This document shows positions 12,151 through 22,269 of a stretch of DNA of 64,000 nt, in pieces (within the stretch, counting starts at the first letter, position 1; each line of letters opens with the position of its first letter). This DNA comes from Brachypterus glaber (lineage: Eukaryota > Arthropoda > Insecta > Coleoptera > Kateretidae). The notes beneath the pieces are model-generated. The model searched no databases. It saw only the letters and a program-made list of their open reading frames with translations, and had not been told where the DNA came from. The stretch is from NCBI GenBank assembly GCA_958510825.1, contig OY294051.1:29685265-29749264 (forward strand). Direction: 5' to 3'. The position numbers and the translations under genes were made by a program.

Positions 12151-12790
12151 AGCTCCACATTATCGAAGGCCCAAGTTAAATGAAAGAATATTATTAATAT
12201 ATTTTTTTATTAATCATTGAAAATAGAGGGGTTCAAGTAAAAACTATATATCTTAGATTAAGGAGTAATAAATTACTTATTATTTATATGGTTCCTGATA
12301 TAATTTCATTCAAAGGTAACAATTTAAAAGATATCATATTATTTCAGTTCTCGACACTATTAAAGGCTTTAGTTAAATCAAAGAATGTTACTATCGGATA
12401 TAACTATGTATATTTGTTTTATTAGTTCGTGATAAATCGCTTTGATATAATACACTATCCAAGGCTATAGTTAAATTGAAGAATATTGCTACTATTATTT
12501 TTATTCATAATAAAAAAATGAGTGATTTAAGTACAAACTATATGTCCAAGCTCTTGACACTATCAAATGCTTTAGTTAAATCAAAGAGTTTTACTATTAC
12601 ATATGTTTTAATATCTTTTTTTTTCTTAACTTTAGACGTGATAAAGACATGGAATAAAATACTACTTAAATTAATTTAGAACCAGTGATGCATGTAAATT
12701 TCTGTCAACGTTCCATGCAATAGTTTACATTTTTAGAATACATCCTATCCGATATAACTATGTGTATTTTTTTACTCGTTGAGTATAAAT
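12151..12790 (-). repeat. Degenerate tandem array carrying a reverse-transcriptase motif A fragment
   Basis: Four units occur at about 12155-12200, 12351-12396, 12451-12496 and 12551-12600, and a fifth partial unit lacking the motif is near 12740-12790. Read on the minus strand, each full unit translates to a version of FFDLTKAFDSV, the motif A region of LINE reverse transcriptases, where the aspartates bind catalytic metal. The best are 12351-12396 (FFDLTKAFNSV) and 12551-12600 (LFDLTKAFDSV). The sequence between motifs also aligns between units (TATCGGATATAACTATGT, and the AATAAAAAAATGAGTGATTTAAG-like block), so whole units were duplicated, not just the motif. Spacing is about 196, 100 and 101 bp. 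No unit contains further RT motifs and none is a functional gene. Confidence 0.6.
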
Positions 12791-14128
12791 CACGGCATAA
12801 AATTAAATGTATTCGCTTTGATACTTTGCCAACAGTCTAACCAGGATCGACGGCGAAAATTAATTTTCCAGCGTTTAAATTTAGCCTCCAAAATAATCAC
12901 AGATGTTCGCTGATGTTCATTGACCAAAAGATTCGAGATACAAGGTGCGCTAAAAAAGGTAGGAAATCTCTTGGTGAATCCAACGTTATTTTTGTTACTG
13001 TTACTTATTCATATTTGAAGAAAAATACACTAGTTTTTTAAAAAAAGTCCATAATTACTCTGATTATTTTCTTTAATTAAATTTACAATAAGCCAAAGTA
13101 GTTTACATAGAAAATAATAATAAACTCATATGGATATTTTTACGAAAAGAATAGAAAATCCACGCTTTCCTATTAATTCTCCTTTTCATTTCCTTTATCA
13201 AATGTGCCATTAGAAAACTAAAATCAATTTTGTTGTCAAATTACCACAAACAGCTTGTGTATTTTTTATATTTATTTATCCCATTTCATCCCATCTTAAT
13301 ATGAAAAACTAATTTAAAACCCAAAGTTTTATTCTGTCAAAAAACTATAAATGTTTTTATTATAAATAATTATTTAGTTATTATCAAACATAAAGTAAAC
13401 CATCTATGTGTAAGGAAAATAAAAATAAACCATTTTAACTGAAGGCATCCCAAATCAGTAAAATTTTAAAAACTATCGTGTGATTATAATAAAAACGTAA
13501 TGGTAAGTTAATTGTAAGGTAACTTTAAGAGTTAATTAAATTAAATTACTAACTCTAGTTAAAATTTTAACGAATTACACGAAAGAAATGTGTTAAACTG
13601 GTTTAAAGTCGTTTCGGTTACGTTACGTTAGTTAACTTATCCTTACTTTGCAAAGTAACAACTATGTTTAAACATTAAATAGTGACATAAAGTAATATGT
13701 ATATTATTGATTTTAAACATCCTGGTTCAAAAGGCGATGATTTTAATTATACTACTAAATTACTTTCTTAATAATAAATAATCAAAAAATAACAAAGTGA
13801 CCACCTTGAAAAAAATCCCATTATTTAAAAAATGTTTAGATTTCGTGCCAAGGTTTTAAATATTGCCATTTTATTTATGAATATTATGAAAAATAAAAAT
13901 AGTTCCCGCAATAATAAAAAAATGAATACAATAAATAATCAACCTTAAATATTTTTATGTGAATACTCTTTTGTTTAATAAACAATTCGTGATTTTCACA
14001 TTTACAACATGGAGGAAAATATAACAAAGATAAGTTTAAACAAATTAAAATTAAAAAAATTACACAGGATTCAAAAATGCTTGACCCAAAACCTAAATGA
14101 CAAATTTAAATTGTGTGAATAAATCTTA
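12791..14128. other. 1.3 kb without recognised features
   Basis: AT-rich sequence with no coding frame or repeat structure that I can support. Confidence 0.45.
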
Positions 14129-14841
14129 TTACATCGGCACTTAGTTCTACTAAGAGTGCCGATGTATTGAAATCTTCGCCGAAAAGTCAAAATCTTTGAC
14201 CACGTTTTTTTCACATTTCTCGACGTTTTAGACCATTCGAAATCAGTAAAAAAAAAATTTTGCGTCCGTCTGTCTGTCTGTCTGTCTGTCTATCTGTCTG
14301 TCTGGGTGTAAACTCTCTAACTCCATTTCTACATGAGATATCGGTTTTTTGAATATTGTTTCTTATCGTATTCCGAAGAGCTAATTAGATTTTGGGGGTA
14401 AACAATTGGGGGTAAGGGGGTCAAAATAGGGTAAAACTCCTATTTTTAGCGTTTTTTGTTTATAATTAAGGCAATTATTATTGTATTTGGTTAATTTAGC
14501 ACTTATATAAAAGATAATTTTAAATTGGTCAAAAAATGTTATAAACAACGCTTTCCTAAAAGGCATTGTTTTCGAGATATTGGCGTTTAAAGCAGTAAAA
14601 GGTTTTTTTAGCATATCTCACATATTTATAACCCGATTTAAAAAAATTATATTTTAAATAAAAGCTCTTTTTAAGCCCTATAAAAAATGTTATATACAGT
14701 TTTTTGCTAGAATATAATGTTTTAAAGATACAGAATTTAAAATCAAACAAAACACTTAGTTTGAAATTTGCAAACTAGATGGCCCTAGTGTACAATAGTG
14801 CCGATGTTTTGACAGGGTGCTTGCAACGTTTCATCTAGTTT
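14129..14841. mobile_element. HINE/DINE-like repeat family A, copy 1
   Basis: Opens with a hairpin (TACATCGGCACTTAGT pairs with ACTAAGAGTGCCGATGTA, 14130-14166) and has a (GTCT)n microsatellite at about 14264-14305. It then has a long conserved AT-rich body, and the terminal word GTGCCGATGTTTTGAC recurs near 14799. A copy at 50093-50804 is nearly identical along its whole length, and a third inverted copy lies at 43629-44290. A terminal palindrome plus a central GTCT/GTCY microsatellite is the layout of Helentron-associated (DINE-1/HINE) elements; the assignment is inference. Minus-strand ORFs of 64-77 codons inside are shared by the copies and show no known domain. Confidence 0.65.
14264..14305 (+). 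repeat. (GTCT)n microsatellite
   Basis: About nine GTCT-type units with one GTCTATCT variant, inside repeat family A. The copy at 50232-50262 is shorter. Confidence 0.85.
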
Positions 14842-14984
14842 AATCTAAACGTGTCCAAAATATGACTTTTTAGGTAGTGATTCAGAAAGAAACTCACTCT
14901 AGGTGAAGAAGGACCTTATTTCAACACTGTTGTAGGAAATTATTAAATGCTCTAATCTTTCTGTGAGCAAAAACGATCAGCTCT

Positions 14985-14996
14985 ATAGATCTATAG
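14985..14996 (+). repeat. Left target-site duplication of the LINE
   Basis: ATAGATCTATAG, repeated at 18844-18855 just past the AACCAT tail. The target is itself palindromic, so the exact length is ambiguous by a few bases. Confidence 0.7.
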
Positions 14997-14998
14997 AG

Positions 14999-15076
14999 GT
15001 TGAAGAAGTCTTCACCTCTGAATCCACTGACCCCATCGCCAAGGACGGCCCTCCAAGCAATAAGGGGGTCTGTTGA
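14999..15076 (+). pseudogene. C-terminal end of LINE ORF1 (25 codons)
   Basis: An open frame starts right at the target duplication (VEEVFTSESTDPIAKDGPPS..) and ends at TGA 15074-15076, 35 bp before the ORF2 start and in a different frame. Position, frame change and spacing match the ORF1-ORF2 junction of two-ORF LINEs. ORF1 proteins are nucleic-acid-binding chaperones. Their CCHC fingers would lie upstream and were lost to 5' truncation. The identification rests on position only, because this acidic, proline-containing tail has no diagnostic motif. Confidence 0.55.
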
Positions 15077-15111
15077 TGTTGGGATCTCAACTCACCAAAT
15101 AGTCATTCCCA

Positions 15112-18100
15112 ATGTCTGGACTTGAGATTATACAAATTAACTTGCAACACTGCCGGGCGGCGGTAGCTACCATCTGCCGTCACCTGGACAGTAATGCGGA
15201 CACAATAACACTAATCCAAGAACCCTGGATTGTGAAATCGAAAGTTTCCGGCTTCGGCAGCTTAAAAGGGACTATTTTTGTAAATAGCTATATTCAAAAG
15301 CCTAGGACGTGTATATACATACCTAAGCAATATGAAGCTACTCTAGTAACTCAGTTCAGCACAGCTGACCTAACAACTGTGAGAATGAACTATAGTGTAA
15401 AGGGTAACCAAGAAGAACTTTTTATAGCATCGGCATACCTCCCACAAGATACAGGTACGCAACCTCCATCAGAGGAACTTGCCAACCTGATAAACTTTTG
15501 CCAACGGGAGAAAAAAAGCCTTATAGTTGGATGTGACAGTAACTCTCATCACATTGTGTGGGGCAACAAAAACATCGACGGAAGAGGCAAAGTACTGCTA
15601 GAGTTTCTATCTGGCACAAACCTAGAGATATTAAATCGTGGATGCGAACCTACATTCGTAACACGCCGGGGTCAGACTGTAATTGACATTACACTGGCCA
15701 CTTCTGATATCTCAAAACAAATAACTGACTGGCGTGTATCATCAGAGGCCTCCTTTTCGGACCACAGATGGATTCGCTTTAGGTTAAATCTGGATAGAGC
15801 TGAGTTAAAAGCCTATCGAAACCCAAAGAAAACAGACAGGGAGGCTTTCATTAGTCATCTGAAAAACAGAGTCAAGGAACCCCCTAATGTTTTTAACTCA
15901 ACGAACGACATTGAAGAATATGTACATAATCTTCAAAGGTCTCTCGTTAACTCATATGAGGACTCTTGTCCCATTAAAATTCCAGCAAACAGGAAGTTGA
16001 CTAACCCCTGGTGGTGTGCTAAACTTCAAAAGCTGAAAAATGAAACAAGAAAATTGTTTAATAAGGCGAAGAGATCACGGTTGGATTCTGATTGGACCGC
16101 TTATTCAGAGCACCGAAAAGAATACAAAAAATTAATTCGCGAAAATCAAAGGAGAGCTTGGAGGGACTTTTGTGGCAGTATAGAATCTACCACGGTCGCC
16201 GCCCGACTAAAGAAAGTCCTTTCCAAGGATTCATCACAGAAACTAGGTAGTATTAAAAGGAATGATGGCTCATATACAGATGACCTTCAAAGTACCTCTA
16301 CAATACTCCTAGAAACTCATTTCCCAGGATGTGTTATTACTCCCAATCAGGAATGGCATCCACATACGCTTCCACCTCCAAGTAAAGAGGACTGGAAAGT
16401 GGCCTCCAAACTGGTTGACGAGAAACGCATAAAATGGGCCATTGGGACTTTTTCTCCCTTTAAATCTCCAGGATTGGACGGAGTATTCCCAGCGCTTTTG
16501 CAGTGGGGCCTGGATATAATCTCCAGTCCACTAAAACACATTTTTCAGGCATGTATAGCTTTCAAATACATTCCGAAAGCATGGAGAGAAGTTAAAGTAA
16601 CCTTTATTCCTAAGCCTGGAAGGAAAGACTACTCACTAGCTAAATCCTACCGACCAATTAGCCTGACGTCTTTTCTTTTAAAAACGTTAGAAAAACTGGT
16701 TGACAAAGAAATTCGGGATGGTGCACTCTCTAGAGTTAAACTACACCCAAATCAACACGCCTACATCCCTGGCAGATCGACGGAATCAGCTCTCCGAGCT
16801 GTAATTTCCCAAATCGAGAAATCCCTGGGACTGAAAGCATCGACACTTTCTGTGTTTATCGACGTTGAAGGAGCGTTTGACAAAGCGTCTTTTAAAAGCA
16901 TTAAAACTGCCCTACAAAGACATGGTGTATCACCCACACTCATTGAGTGGATACAACACATGCTTGAATGGAGAGCAGTTCAACTAAACATAGGGGGATT
17001 AATCACAAGAGGAGTTGTAACAAGAGGCTGCCCACAAGGTGGAGTTCTTTCTCCTCTCCTTTGGAACCTTGTAGTGGACAGCCTATTAACACTCCTTAAC
17101 GATAATTCTTTCTACACAATAGGATATGCAGACGACATAGTCATACTACTTACAGGGAATTTTGAGAGCGTGCTGTGCGATCTCATTCAGCGCGCACTCA
17201 ATATTCTACAGAAATGGTGTGATGATCACTCTCTCTCGGTTAACCCAGCCAAGACTGAGATGGTCCTGTTCACTAAGAAAAGGAAACTGGGAAACCTCAA
17301 AGTCCCATTTCTTTTCGGAAAACAACTCAGCTTTTCTAAAGAAGTAAAGTATCTGGGAATTCTTCTTGACAGCAAACTGTGTTGGGGACCACACCTTAAG
17401 CAAAAAACAGAAAAAGCATGCATAGCTTTTTGGCAGTGTCGTAGAGCACTGGGCAGATCTTGGGGTTTGTCTCCCAGGATCACCCTTTGGCTGTACACCG
17501 CTGTCATAAGGCCTATGCTAACATATGGCTCAGTTGTATGGTGGCCCAGAACCCAACTGACTACAGCAAGAACGCAACTAAATCATATTCAAAGACTAGC
17601 TCTTATGAGTATAACCGGTGCAATGCGATCAACTCCAACTGCAGCTTTAGAGACTCTGCTTTGTATTCCTCCCCTTAATATTTTTGTTGAGGGTGAGGCC
17701 GCAAAGACAGCGCTTAGGCTGAAAGCAAATAGTACGTGGAATGCAAGAGGAACGCGTACTGGACATGAGTCTATTCTTGAACGGTTTGTGTCACAAGCTC
17801 CCATTCTTGAATCTCAGACCGATCTAGTTGCTCCCAGGTATATCTTTAATAGATCATACCAAGCTTATGCTTCCACTAAAGAAGAAACTGACAGCGTACC
17901 TGACATTGTCATGTACACTGATGGTTCAAAGACAACTGAAGGATCAGGTGCAGGAGTTTTCTGCCCAGATCTAGAGTTAGAAATAAGCATTTCCCTTGGC
18001 AAGCATGCCTCGGTCTTTCAGGCAGAGGTAATAGGCATAACAAATGCTGCGAGAGCTATTTCTGAAAGGGAAATCAGTAATAGAAGAATAACTATTCTTA

Positions 18101-18741
18101 CGGATAGCAAAGCTTCCATACAAGCAATCAAGTCTTTCAAAATTACTTCAAAGCTAGTTTTGGAATGTCACCAATCCCTGGAGGAAGCGGCAGTTTCTAA
18201 TACTGTTACACTCTCATGGGTAAAGGGGCATAATGGAAATGTAGGCAATGAAGAAGCTGATAGATTGGCACGAGCAGGCTCAGGCTCTGTACCTATTGGT
18301 CCAGAGCCCATAATCCCTGTATCTGTCGCTTTTAAAACAGCTCTCATTAATCAAGAAACTCACATAAAACACACCCGTAATTGGATTACGAGAAACGACT
18401 GTAAACATGCAAGAGCAGCCCTTCCCACTCCGTGTGAAAAGACAGCACGCTTTTGTATGCAACTAAAAAGGGATAACCTAAGACAGTTTGCAAGCATCGT
18501 AACAGGTCACTGCAAACTAAATAAGCATCTTAACATCATGGGGAAGCCAGTCGACCCCATCTGTAGAGGATGCTACATGGAAGAGGAAACAATGGAACAT
18601 GTGTTATGTCACTGTCCAGCGTTAGCCTTAATAAGAGGGTCCATGCTAGACGAGTACTGGCTCGACATGGCCGGTATAAGCAGCATCACTCCCAGACATC
18701 TTCTTAGATATATTCAAAGAATTGGATGGCTGAGAGGTTAA
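15112..18741 (+). CDS. LINE ORF2: endonuclease-reverse transcriptase-RNase H polyprotein
   Basis: 1209 residues with no internal stop. The APE-type endonuclease occupies about residues 4-225: the N-terminal IIQINLQHC, catalytic E37 in LIQEPW, D142/N144 in GCDSNSHH and the terminal SDH at 216-218. It nicks target DNA for target-primed reverse transcription. The reverse transcriptase covers about 480-745: motif A FIDVEGAFD (582-590), the GCPQGGVLSP motif (from G639), and YADD (672-675) as the catalytic core. RNase H covers about 930-1055, with D937 (YTDGS), E972, D998 (TDSKAS) and D1050 all present. A CX2CX8HX4C finger lies at 1151-1168. The start is the first ATG before the conserved endonuclease N-terminus, 35 bp after the ORF1 stop. 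All catalytic residues are intact, so the protein could be functional. Several shorter ORFs overlapping it on both strands are shadows. Confidence 0.96.
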   Translation: MSGLEIIQINLQHCRAAVATICRHLDSNADTITLIQEPWIVKSKVSGFGSLKGTIFVNSYIQKPRTCIYIPKQYEATLVTQFSTADLTTVRMNYSVKGNQEELFIASAYLPQDTGTQPPSEELANLINFCQREKKSLIVGCDSNSHHIVWGNKNIDGRGKVLLEFLSGTNLEILNRGCEPTFVTRRGQTVIDITLATSDISKQITDWRVSSEASFSDHRWIRFRLNLDRAELKAYRNPKKTDREAFISHLKNRVKEPPNVFNSTNDIEEYVHNLQRSLVNSYEDSCPIKIPANRKLTNPWWCAKLQKLKNETRKLFNKAKRSRLDSDWTAYSEHRKEYKKLIRENQRRAWRDFCGSIESTTVAARLKKVLSKDSSQKLGSIKRNDGSYTDDLQSTSTILLETHFPGCVITPNQEWHPHTLPPPSKEDWKVASKLVDEKRIKWAIGTFSPFKSPGLDGVFPALLQWGLDIISSPLKHIFQACIAFKYIPKAWREVKVTFIPKPGRKDYSLAKSYRPISLTSFLLKTLEKLVDKEIRDGALSRVKLHPNQHAYIPGRSTESALRAVISQIEKSLGLKASTLSVFIDVEGAFDKASFKSIKTALQRHGVSPTLIEWIQHMLEWRAVQLNIGGLITRGVVTRGCPQGGVLSPLLWNLVVDSLLTLLNDNSFYTIGYADDIVILLTGNFESVLCDLIQRALNILQKWCDDHSLSVNPAKTEMVLFTKKRKLGNLKVPFLFGKQLSFSKEVKYLGILLDSKLCWGPHLKQKTEKACIAFWQCRRALGRSWGLSPRITLWLYTAVIRPMLTYGSVVWWPRTQLTTARTQLNHIQRLALMSITGAMRSTPTAALETLLCIPPLNIFVEGEAAKTALRLKANSTWNARGTRTGHESILERFVSQAPILESQTDLVAPRYIFNRSYQAYASTKEETDSVPDIVMYTDGSKTTEGSGAGVFCPDLELEISISLGKHASVFQAEVIGITNAARAISEREISNRRITILTDSKASIQAIKSFKITSKLVLECHQSLEEAAVSNTVTLSWVKGHNGNVGNEEADRLARAGSGSVPIGPEPIIPVSVAFKTALINQETHIKHTRNWITRNDCKHARAALPTPCEKTARFCMQLKRDNLRQFASIVTGHCKLNKHLNIMGKPVDPICRGCYMEEETMEHVLCHCPALALIRGSMLDEYWLDMAGISSITPRHLLRYIQRIGWLRG

Positions 18742-18843
18742 ATTAAATGCTGCGACCAAAGGGAGGTAGTACAATGGGCCCAGCTAAGTGGCCTAAGTGC
18801 GTGTAGATAGCTACCCTCCACCCTAATAACCATAACCATAACC
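18742..18843 (+). other. LINE 3' UTR and (AACCAT)n tail
   Basis: About 80 bp follow the ORF2 stop, then TAATAACCATAACCATAACC at 18824-18843. A microsatellite tail instead of poly(A) is usual for I- and R1-type LINEs and marks the exact 3' end of the insertion. Confidence 0.8.
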
Positions 18844-18855
18844 ATAGATCTATAG
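18844..18855 (+). repeat. Right target-site duplication of the LINE
   Basis: ATAGATCTATAG, identical to 14985-14996; ATCTATG follows. Confidence 0.7.
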
Positions 18856-19727
18856 ATCTATGAAATAATATATTCCCAAATTTCTAAATTTGGAGTTCAC
18901 AAAAATACCAGATAAGATTTTCATGCCTATCTCTTGTATGTCAGATATTTCGCAAAGAAAAGTGATTTATAGATGTTTAAAATTGTGTTTCAAATTTTTG
19001 TTCAAGAAATTCCTTTTGATTTAGCCATCGTAATTTATAACGTAGGAATTTGGTTTATCGTTAACGAAAAGCATAACGTGCGGTATAGCATCGACGCGTG
19101 TCAAAATTTATCCTTTTTCCAAAAATAAGCTAATAAGTTTAGTAGTGCTTCGTGGTTTCTAGTATGCTCGTCATAGTACAGGAACGGACAGAAATTGTAA
19201 AAGTTGAAAAAAAAATATGGATTTGATGCAATAATACTTATATTAACACAAAATTTGAAATGACAGGAAGTTGTTGAACTTTTCCTTTATATCTTTTAAA
19301 CGTTTTGACAAAAACATTTAAAATTAAAGATTTGCTGGAGCAACGTATTCATTAAAAAAAATTGTAAATAAGATAAATATTCAGCAACCTACTGTAATTT
19401 CCCGATGTGGATTAACATGTTATTGCCAAATAAAGTCCATATAGGTATCCATATTTCTTTAAACTCAAATATACAGGAAATAATGTATTTCGTCCTGATT
19501 GGAATTCATTAGGAATAGAACTTACAAAAACTGACGAACAGTTGAAGAAAAAATAAATCACAAACTCGCTAGATCTTTCTATGGATTGTATATTTTTTAA
19601 ATGTATAGTAAAAGTTGTTATTGTTAAATTATTGTAAGGTAAAAAGTGAGAAATTTTCAAAGGAGAATGGGAATTTTTATAAGAGTTTTTGTCCAACCCC
19701 TTAACAGAACTGTATTATATCTCATTA
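18856..19727. other. 0.9 kb without recognised features
   Basis: AT-rich. A minus-strand 94-codon ORF at 19412-19696 has no known motif and is not called. Confidence 0.45.
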
Positions 19728-19799
19728 GGAAGGCATTTTTAAGTAGATTATTAATTTTAATTTAAAAACATACCTTAGGCACCAGAGTTCCGAGTTATA

Positions 19800-20185
19800 C
19801 GCATTTGAATTTAGTTCTCTATGTAATAACTCTATATAATATTTTTTTTGTGTTACTAAGTTGGAGGGTGCTTAAGCATTTTTACTCCCTTCCTGGTCAT
19901 TCTATGTCAGGCTAATAACCACCGAATCCGGCTAAAGTGCCGTTAGTTTGGATGTATATTTTAAAACGAGTGCGCGTACTAAGTCTTTTAGTGCAAGATG
20001 CGCTCTCGTGCACTAAAGACACACAAACACTAGTTTTTAAAAATAGTAATGGTTTACCATTAGTTTTATTATTTTTATTTGTTGCAATTACATTAAAATA
20101 CATTCAAAATATAAAAAATAATATATTTAATACTATATTAAGTGTATTTACACATCAAAATATTGTATGTAGTTATAACTTCAAA
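19800..20185. mobile_element. 386-bp insertion in the left arm of the inverted-repeat element
   Basis: Absent from the partner arm, where the bases on either side are contiguous (GAGTGATAGGCC in reverse complement). The inserted piece has TTTGAATTTAG near its start and an inverted TTTGAAGTTA near its end, so short terminal inverted repeats are possible. It also holds a GTGCGCG..AGTGCA cluster at 19966-20018. Confidence 0.5.
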
Positions 20186-20502
20186 GGCCTCACAGTTCAT
20201 CTGAGCGATTTTAAATAAAAATTTCGTGGACCCCTACATTTTGTGGACTAAAACATACCTGATGGCATAAGAAATCAATTTCCATTTGAAACAAAATCGT
20301 AAAAGATACACTTTTTTAGAAAGATAAAAAAACGTTTTTTTGAGTAATAGGGTGTGTCAAAAAATTCCGATTTGCGAAATCGAAAACGCTCTCTGGCTCA
20401 AAAGTTGCTCCTTAGTAAAAAACTGTGGCCACTCAAAAAAGAGCCAACTCGATTAATGTTTAGAGGTAGCTCAAAGCACTCAAACTTTAAAAAATATCGG
20501 TA

Positions 20503-21047
20503 CTGAGGCGAAATAGTAATAGTTGTAATATAAATAAAATATATGAACACCCTGTATTAGAAAATATGTAAAATCAACAGAAGGTTAGTTAAGGCACCTT
20601 CGCCAAATTATAGTATTTAATTTTTTCGCGCCAATAATTTAAATATTTCTCAAGGACTTTCTTAGGGAAAAATCCTTGACAGTTTGACAGTTGGTCACTT
20701 GTTACTGACTACCGTGATCAACAACACCAATTGTTAAGATGTTGGTGTAACTTGAATTATTGAAACCATCCTCAGGATTAAGGCAAATTTCTCATGAAAT
20801 TTGAGTTATCTGGTGCTTTCAGGTAATATTTATTTAAATATTTCTGCTTATAAAATACTAATTTCTAAACTTTCAGTTTTCAGTTATACGAACCTTAACT
20901 AACCTACTACGTTTAAACAACAGTATAATAATAAAGTCTGGTCGATCAACTTCTTCGTTTACTCTGAGCAACCCACTGACACCCCGAGAGTGAACAAGGT
21001 ATTCTTACACGGCGCCCTAATCTCTTCAAAAGTTTACATTGTCACAG
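20503..21047. mobile_element. 545-bp TA insertion with preserved empty site
   Basis: TA at 20501-20502 and 21048-21049 flanks a segment with CTGAGGC / GTCACAG ends. The opposite arm of the surrounding inverted repeat reads straight through the joint (CGGTACATGTTTTTCGG in reverse complement, near 21880-21900), which shows the pre-insertion state and a two-base TA duplication, as for Tc1/mariner-type transposition. No ORF of note. Confidence 0.65.
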
Positions 21048-22269
21048 TACCTGTTTTTCGCATAAAAAGTGATTGTATATAAAATTAAGGACATTTTGGA
21101 GGGTTTCTTTGGTAATATTTAGAAACAATACTAATTGTGAGAAAACTAAAAAAATATATTTCCCCTTCCCTTAAGTTAGAACATAAAAAAATCGCCAATT
21201 ATTTGAAGATTTTGCGAAAATTTATTGAAAATGGGCATATTTAAAAGGACATTACTTCCTTAGGAATGATTTTTTGACCAAGGTGCATATAAACTTTTTC
21301 TATGTTTTTAATGTTAAATAACCACTCATTACTAAAATATTTGTTTTTTGCTTTATATTTTTTAATTTTTTTATTTTTGGTTCTTCATGCGTAAAAATTT
21401 ACTTTTAAATGCATTTATCTTTAAAACGGTTAAACCTGCGATGTTAAACCACAGAAACTTTTTTGTGTATTTTTACATAAAAAAATAGTATTCCAACCAA
21501 AAAATCAAAAAAAAGTACACCGAAAAAAGTTTTAGGCAAAAAACAGAAAATCCACCCGGTTTCTAATCGAAATTAATTTTTTTTACTCAACTTGAGAAAA
21601 AAAAATTATGTCTTCTGTATAGTCATGTAGGTTAACATGTATATATGCTTATATACTAATATATAATTTTGCAGATTTTTTATTTAAAACTATTTTTTAT
21701 GCACTTTTAAAAACTTGCAAAAATGAAATTTTCGTTTGAAATAATTGGCGATTTTTTCATGTTCTAACTTAAGGGGAGGGGGGATATAATTGTTTTAGTT
21801 CTTAAATTTAGTATTGTTTCTAAATATTACCAAAGAAACCCTCCAAAATTTCCTCAATTTTTATCGGTATCAGTTTATATCCGAAAAACATGTACCGATT
21901 TTTTTTTTAAGTTTAAGTGCTTTGAGCTACCTCTAAACATTTATCGATTTGGCTTATTTTTGAGTGGCCACTGTTTTTTACTAAGGAGCAACTTTTAACC
22001 CAGAGAGCGGTTTTGATTTTGAAAATCGCGATTTTTTGACACACCTTATTACTCAAAAAAACGTTTTTTTATCTGTCTAAAAAAGTGTATCTTTTACGAT
22101 TTTCTTTCAAATGGGAATTGATTTCTGATGTCATCAGTTATGTTTTAGTCCAAAAAATGTAGGGGTCCACGAAATTTTTATTTAAAATCGCCCAGGTGAA
22201 CCGTGGCCTATCACTCGGAACTTCTGTGCCTAAGGATATTTTTAAATTAAACTTATTAATCTACCTTCC

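Larger units (their letters stand above)
14997..18843 (+). mobile_element. 5'-truncated RNase H-bearing non-LTR retrotransposon (LINE)
   Basis: A 3.85-kb copy running from inside ORF1 to an AACCAT-repeat tail, between 12-bp direct repeats. It contains the ORF1 C-terminus, a 35-bp spacer, an intact ORF2 and a roughly 80-bp 3' UTR. Its GC content is visibly higher than the flanks. Endonuclease plus RT plus RNase H plus a C-terminal CCHC finger places it in the RNase H-containing part of the R1/LOA/I group of LINEs. I cannot separate those clades by eye. The intact ORF2, clear tail and target duplication point to a recent insertion. Without ORF1 and a 5' UTR promoter this copy is probably not autonomous. 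Confidence 0.93.
19728..22269. mobile_element. 2.5-kb inverted-repeat element with two internal insertions
   Basis: Outer ends GGAAGG..CCTTCC are flanked by TA. The arms pair in four blocks: 19728-19799 with 22207-22269 (CCTTAGGCACCAGAGTTCCG), 20186-20502 with about 21895-22206 (TTCGTGGACCCCTACATTTT, AAAAAACGTTTTTTTGAGTA, GAGGTAGCTCAAAGC), 21050-21105 with about 21833-21895, and 21105-21210 with about 21720-21833 (AATCGCCAATTATTTGAA). The unpaired centre is about 21210-21720. The left arm is broken by insertions at 19800-20185 and 20503-21047 that the right arm lacks. No transposase ORF remains. The ORFs at 19912-20218 are within the first insertion and are not convincing. Confidence 0.75.

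Noticed and set aside
14381..14750. Overlapping minus ORFs of 77 and 64 codons, repeated at 50326-50713
   Set aside because: They are open in both copies only because the copies of repeat family A are nearly identical. They have no domain and are not preserved as a clear frame in the third copy.
16347..18462. Several 60-93-codon ORFs on both strands inside the LINE
   Set aside because: Shadows of ORF2, which has all catalytic motifs in its own frame.
19912..20218. Overlapping plus 93-codon and minus 63-codon ORFs
   Set aside because: Within or across a non-coding insertion in an inverted-repeat element; hydrophobic AT-rich translation without motifs.
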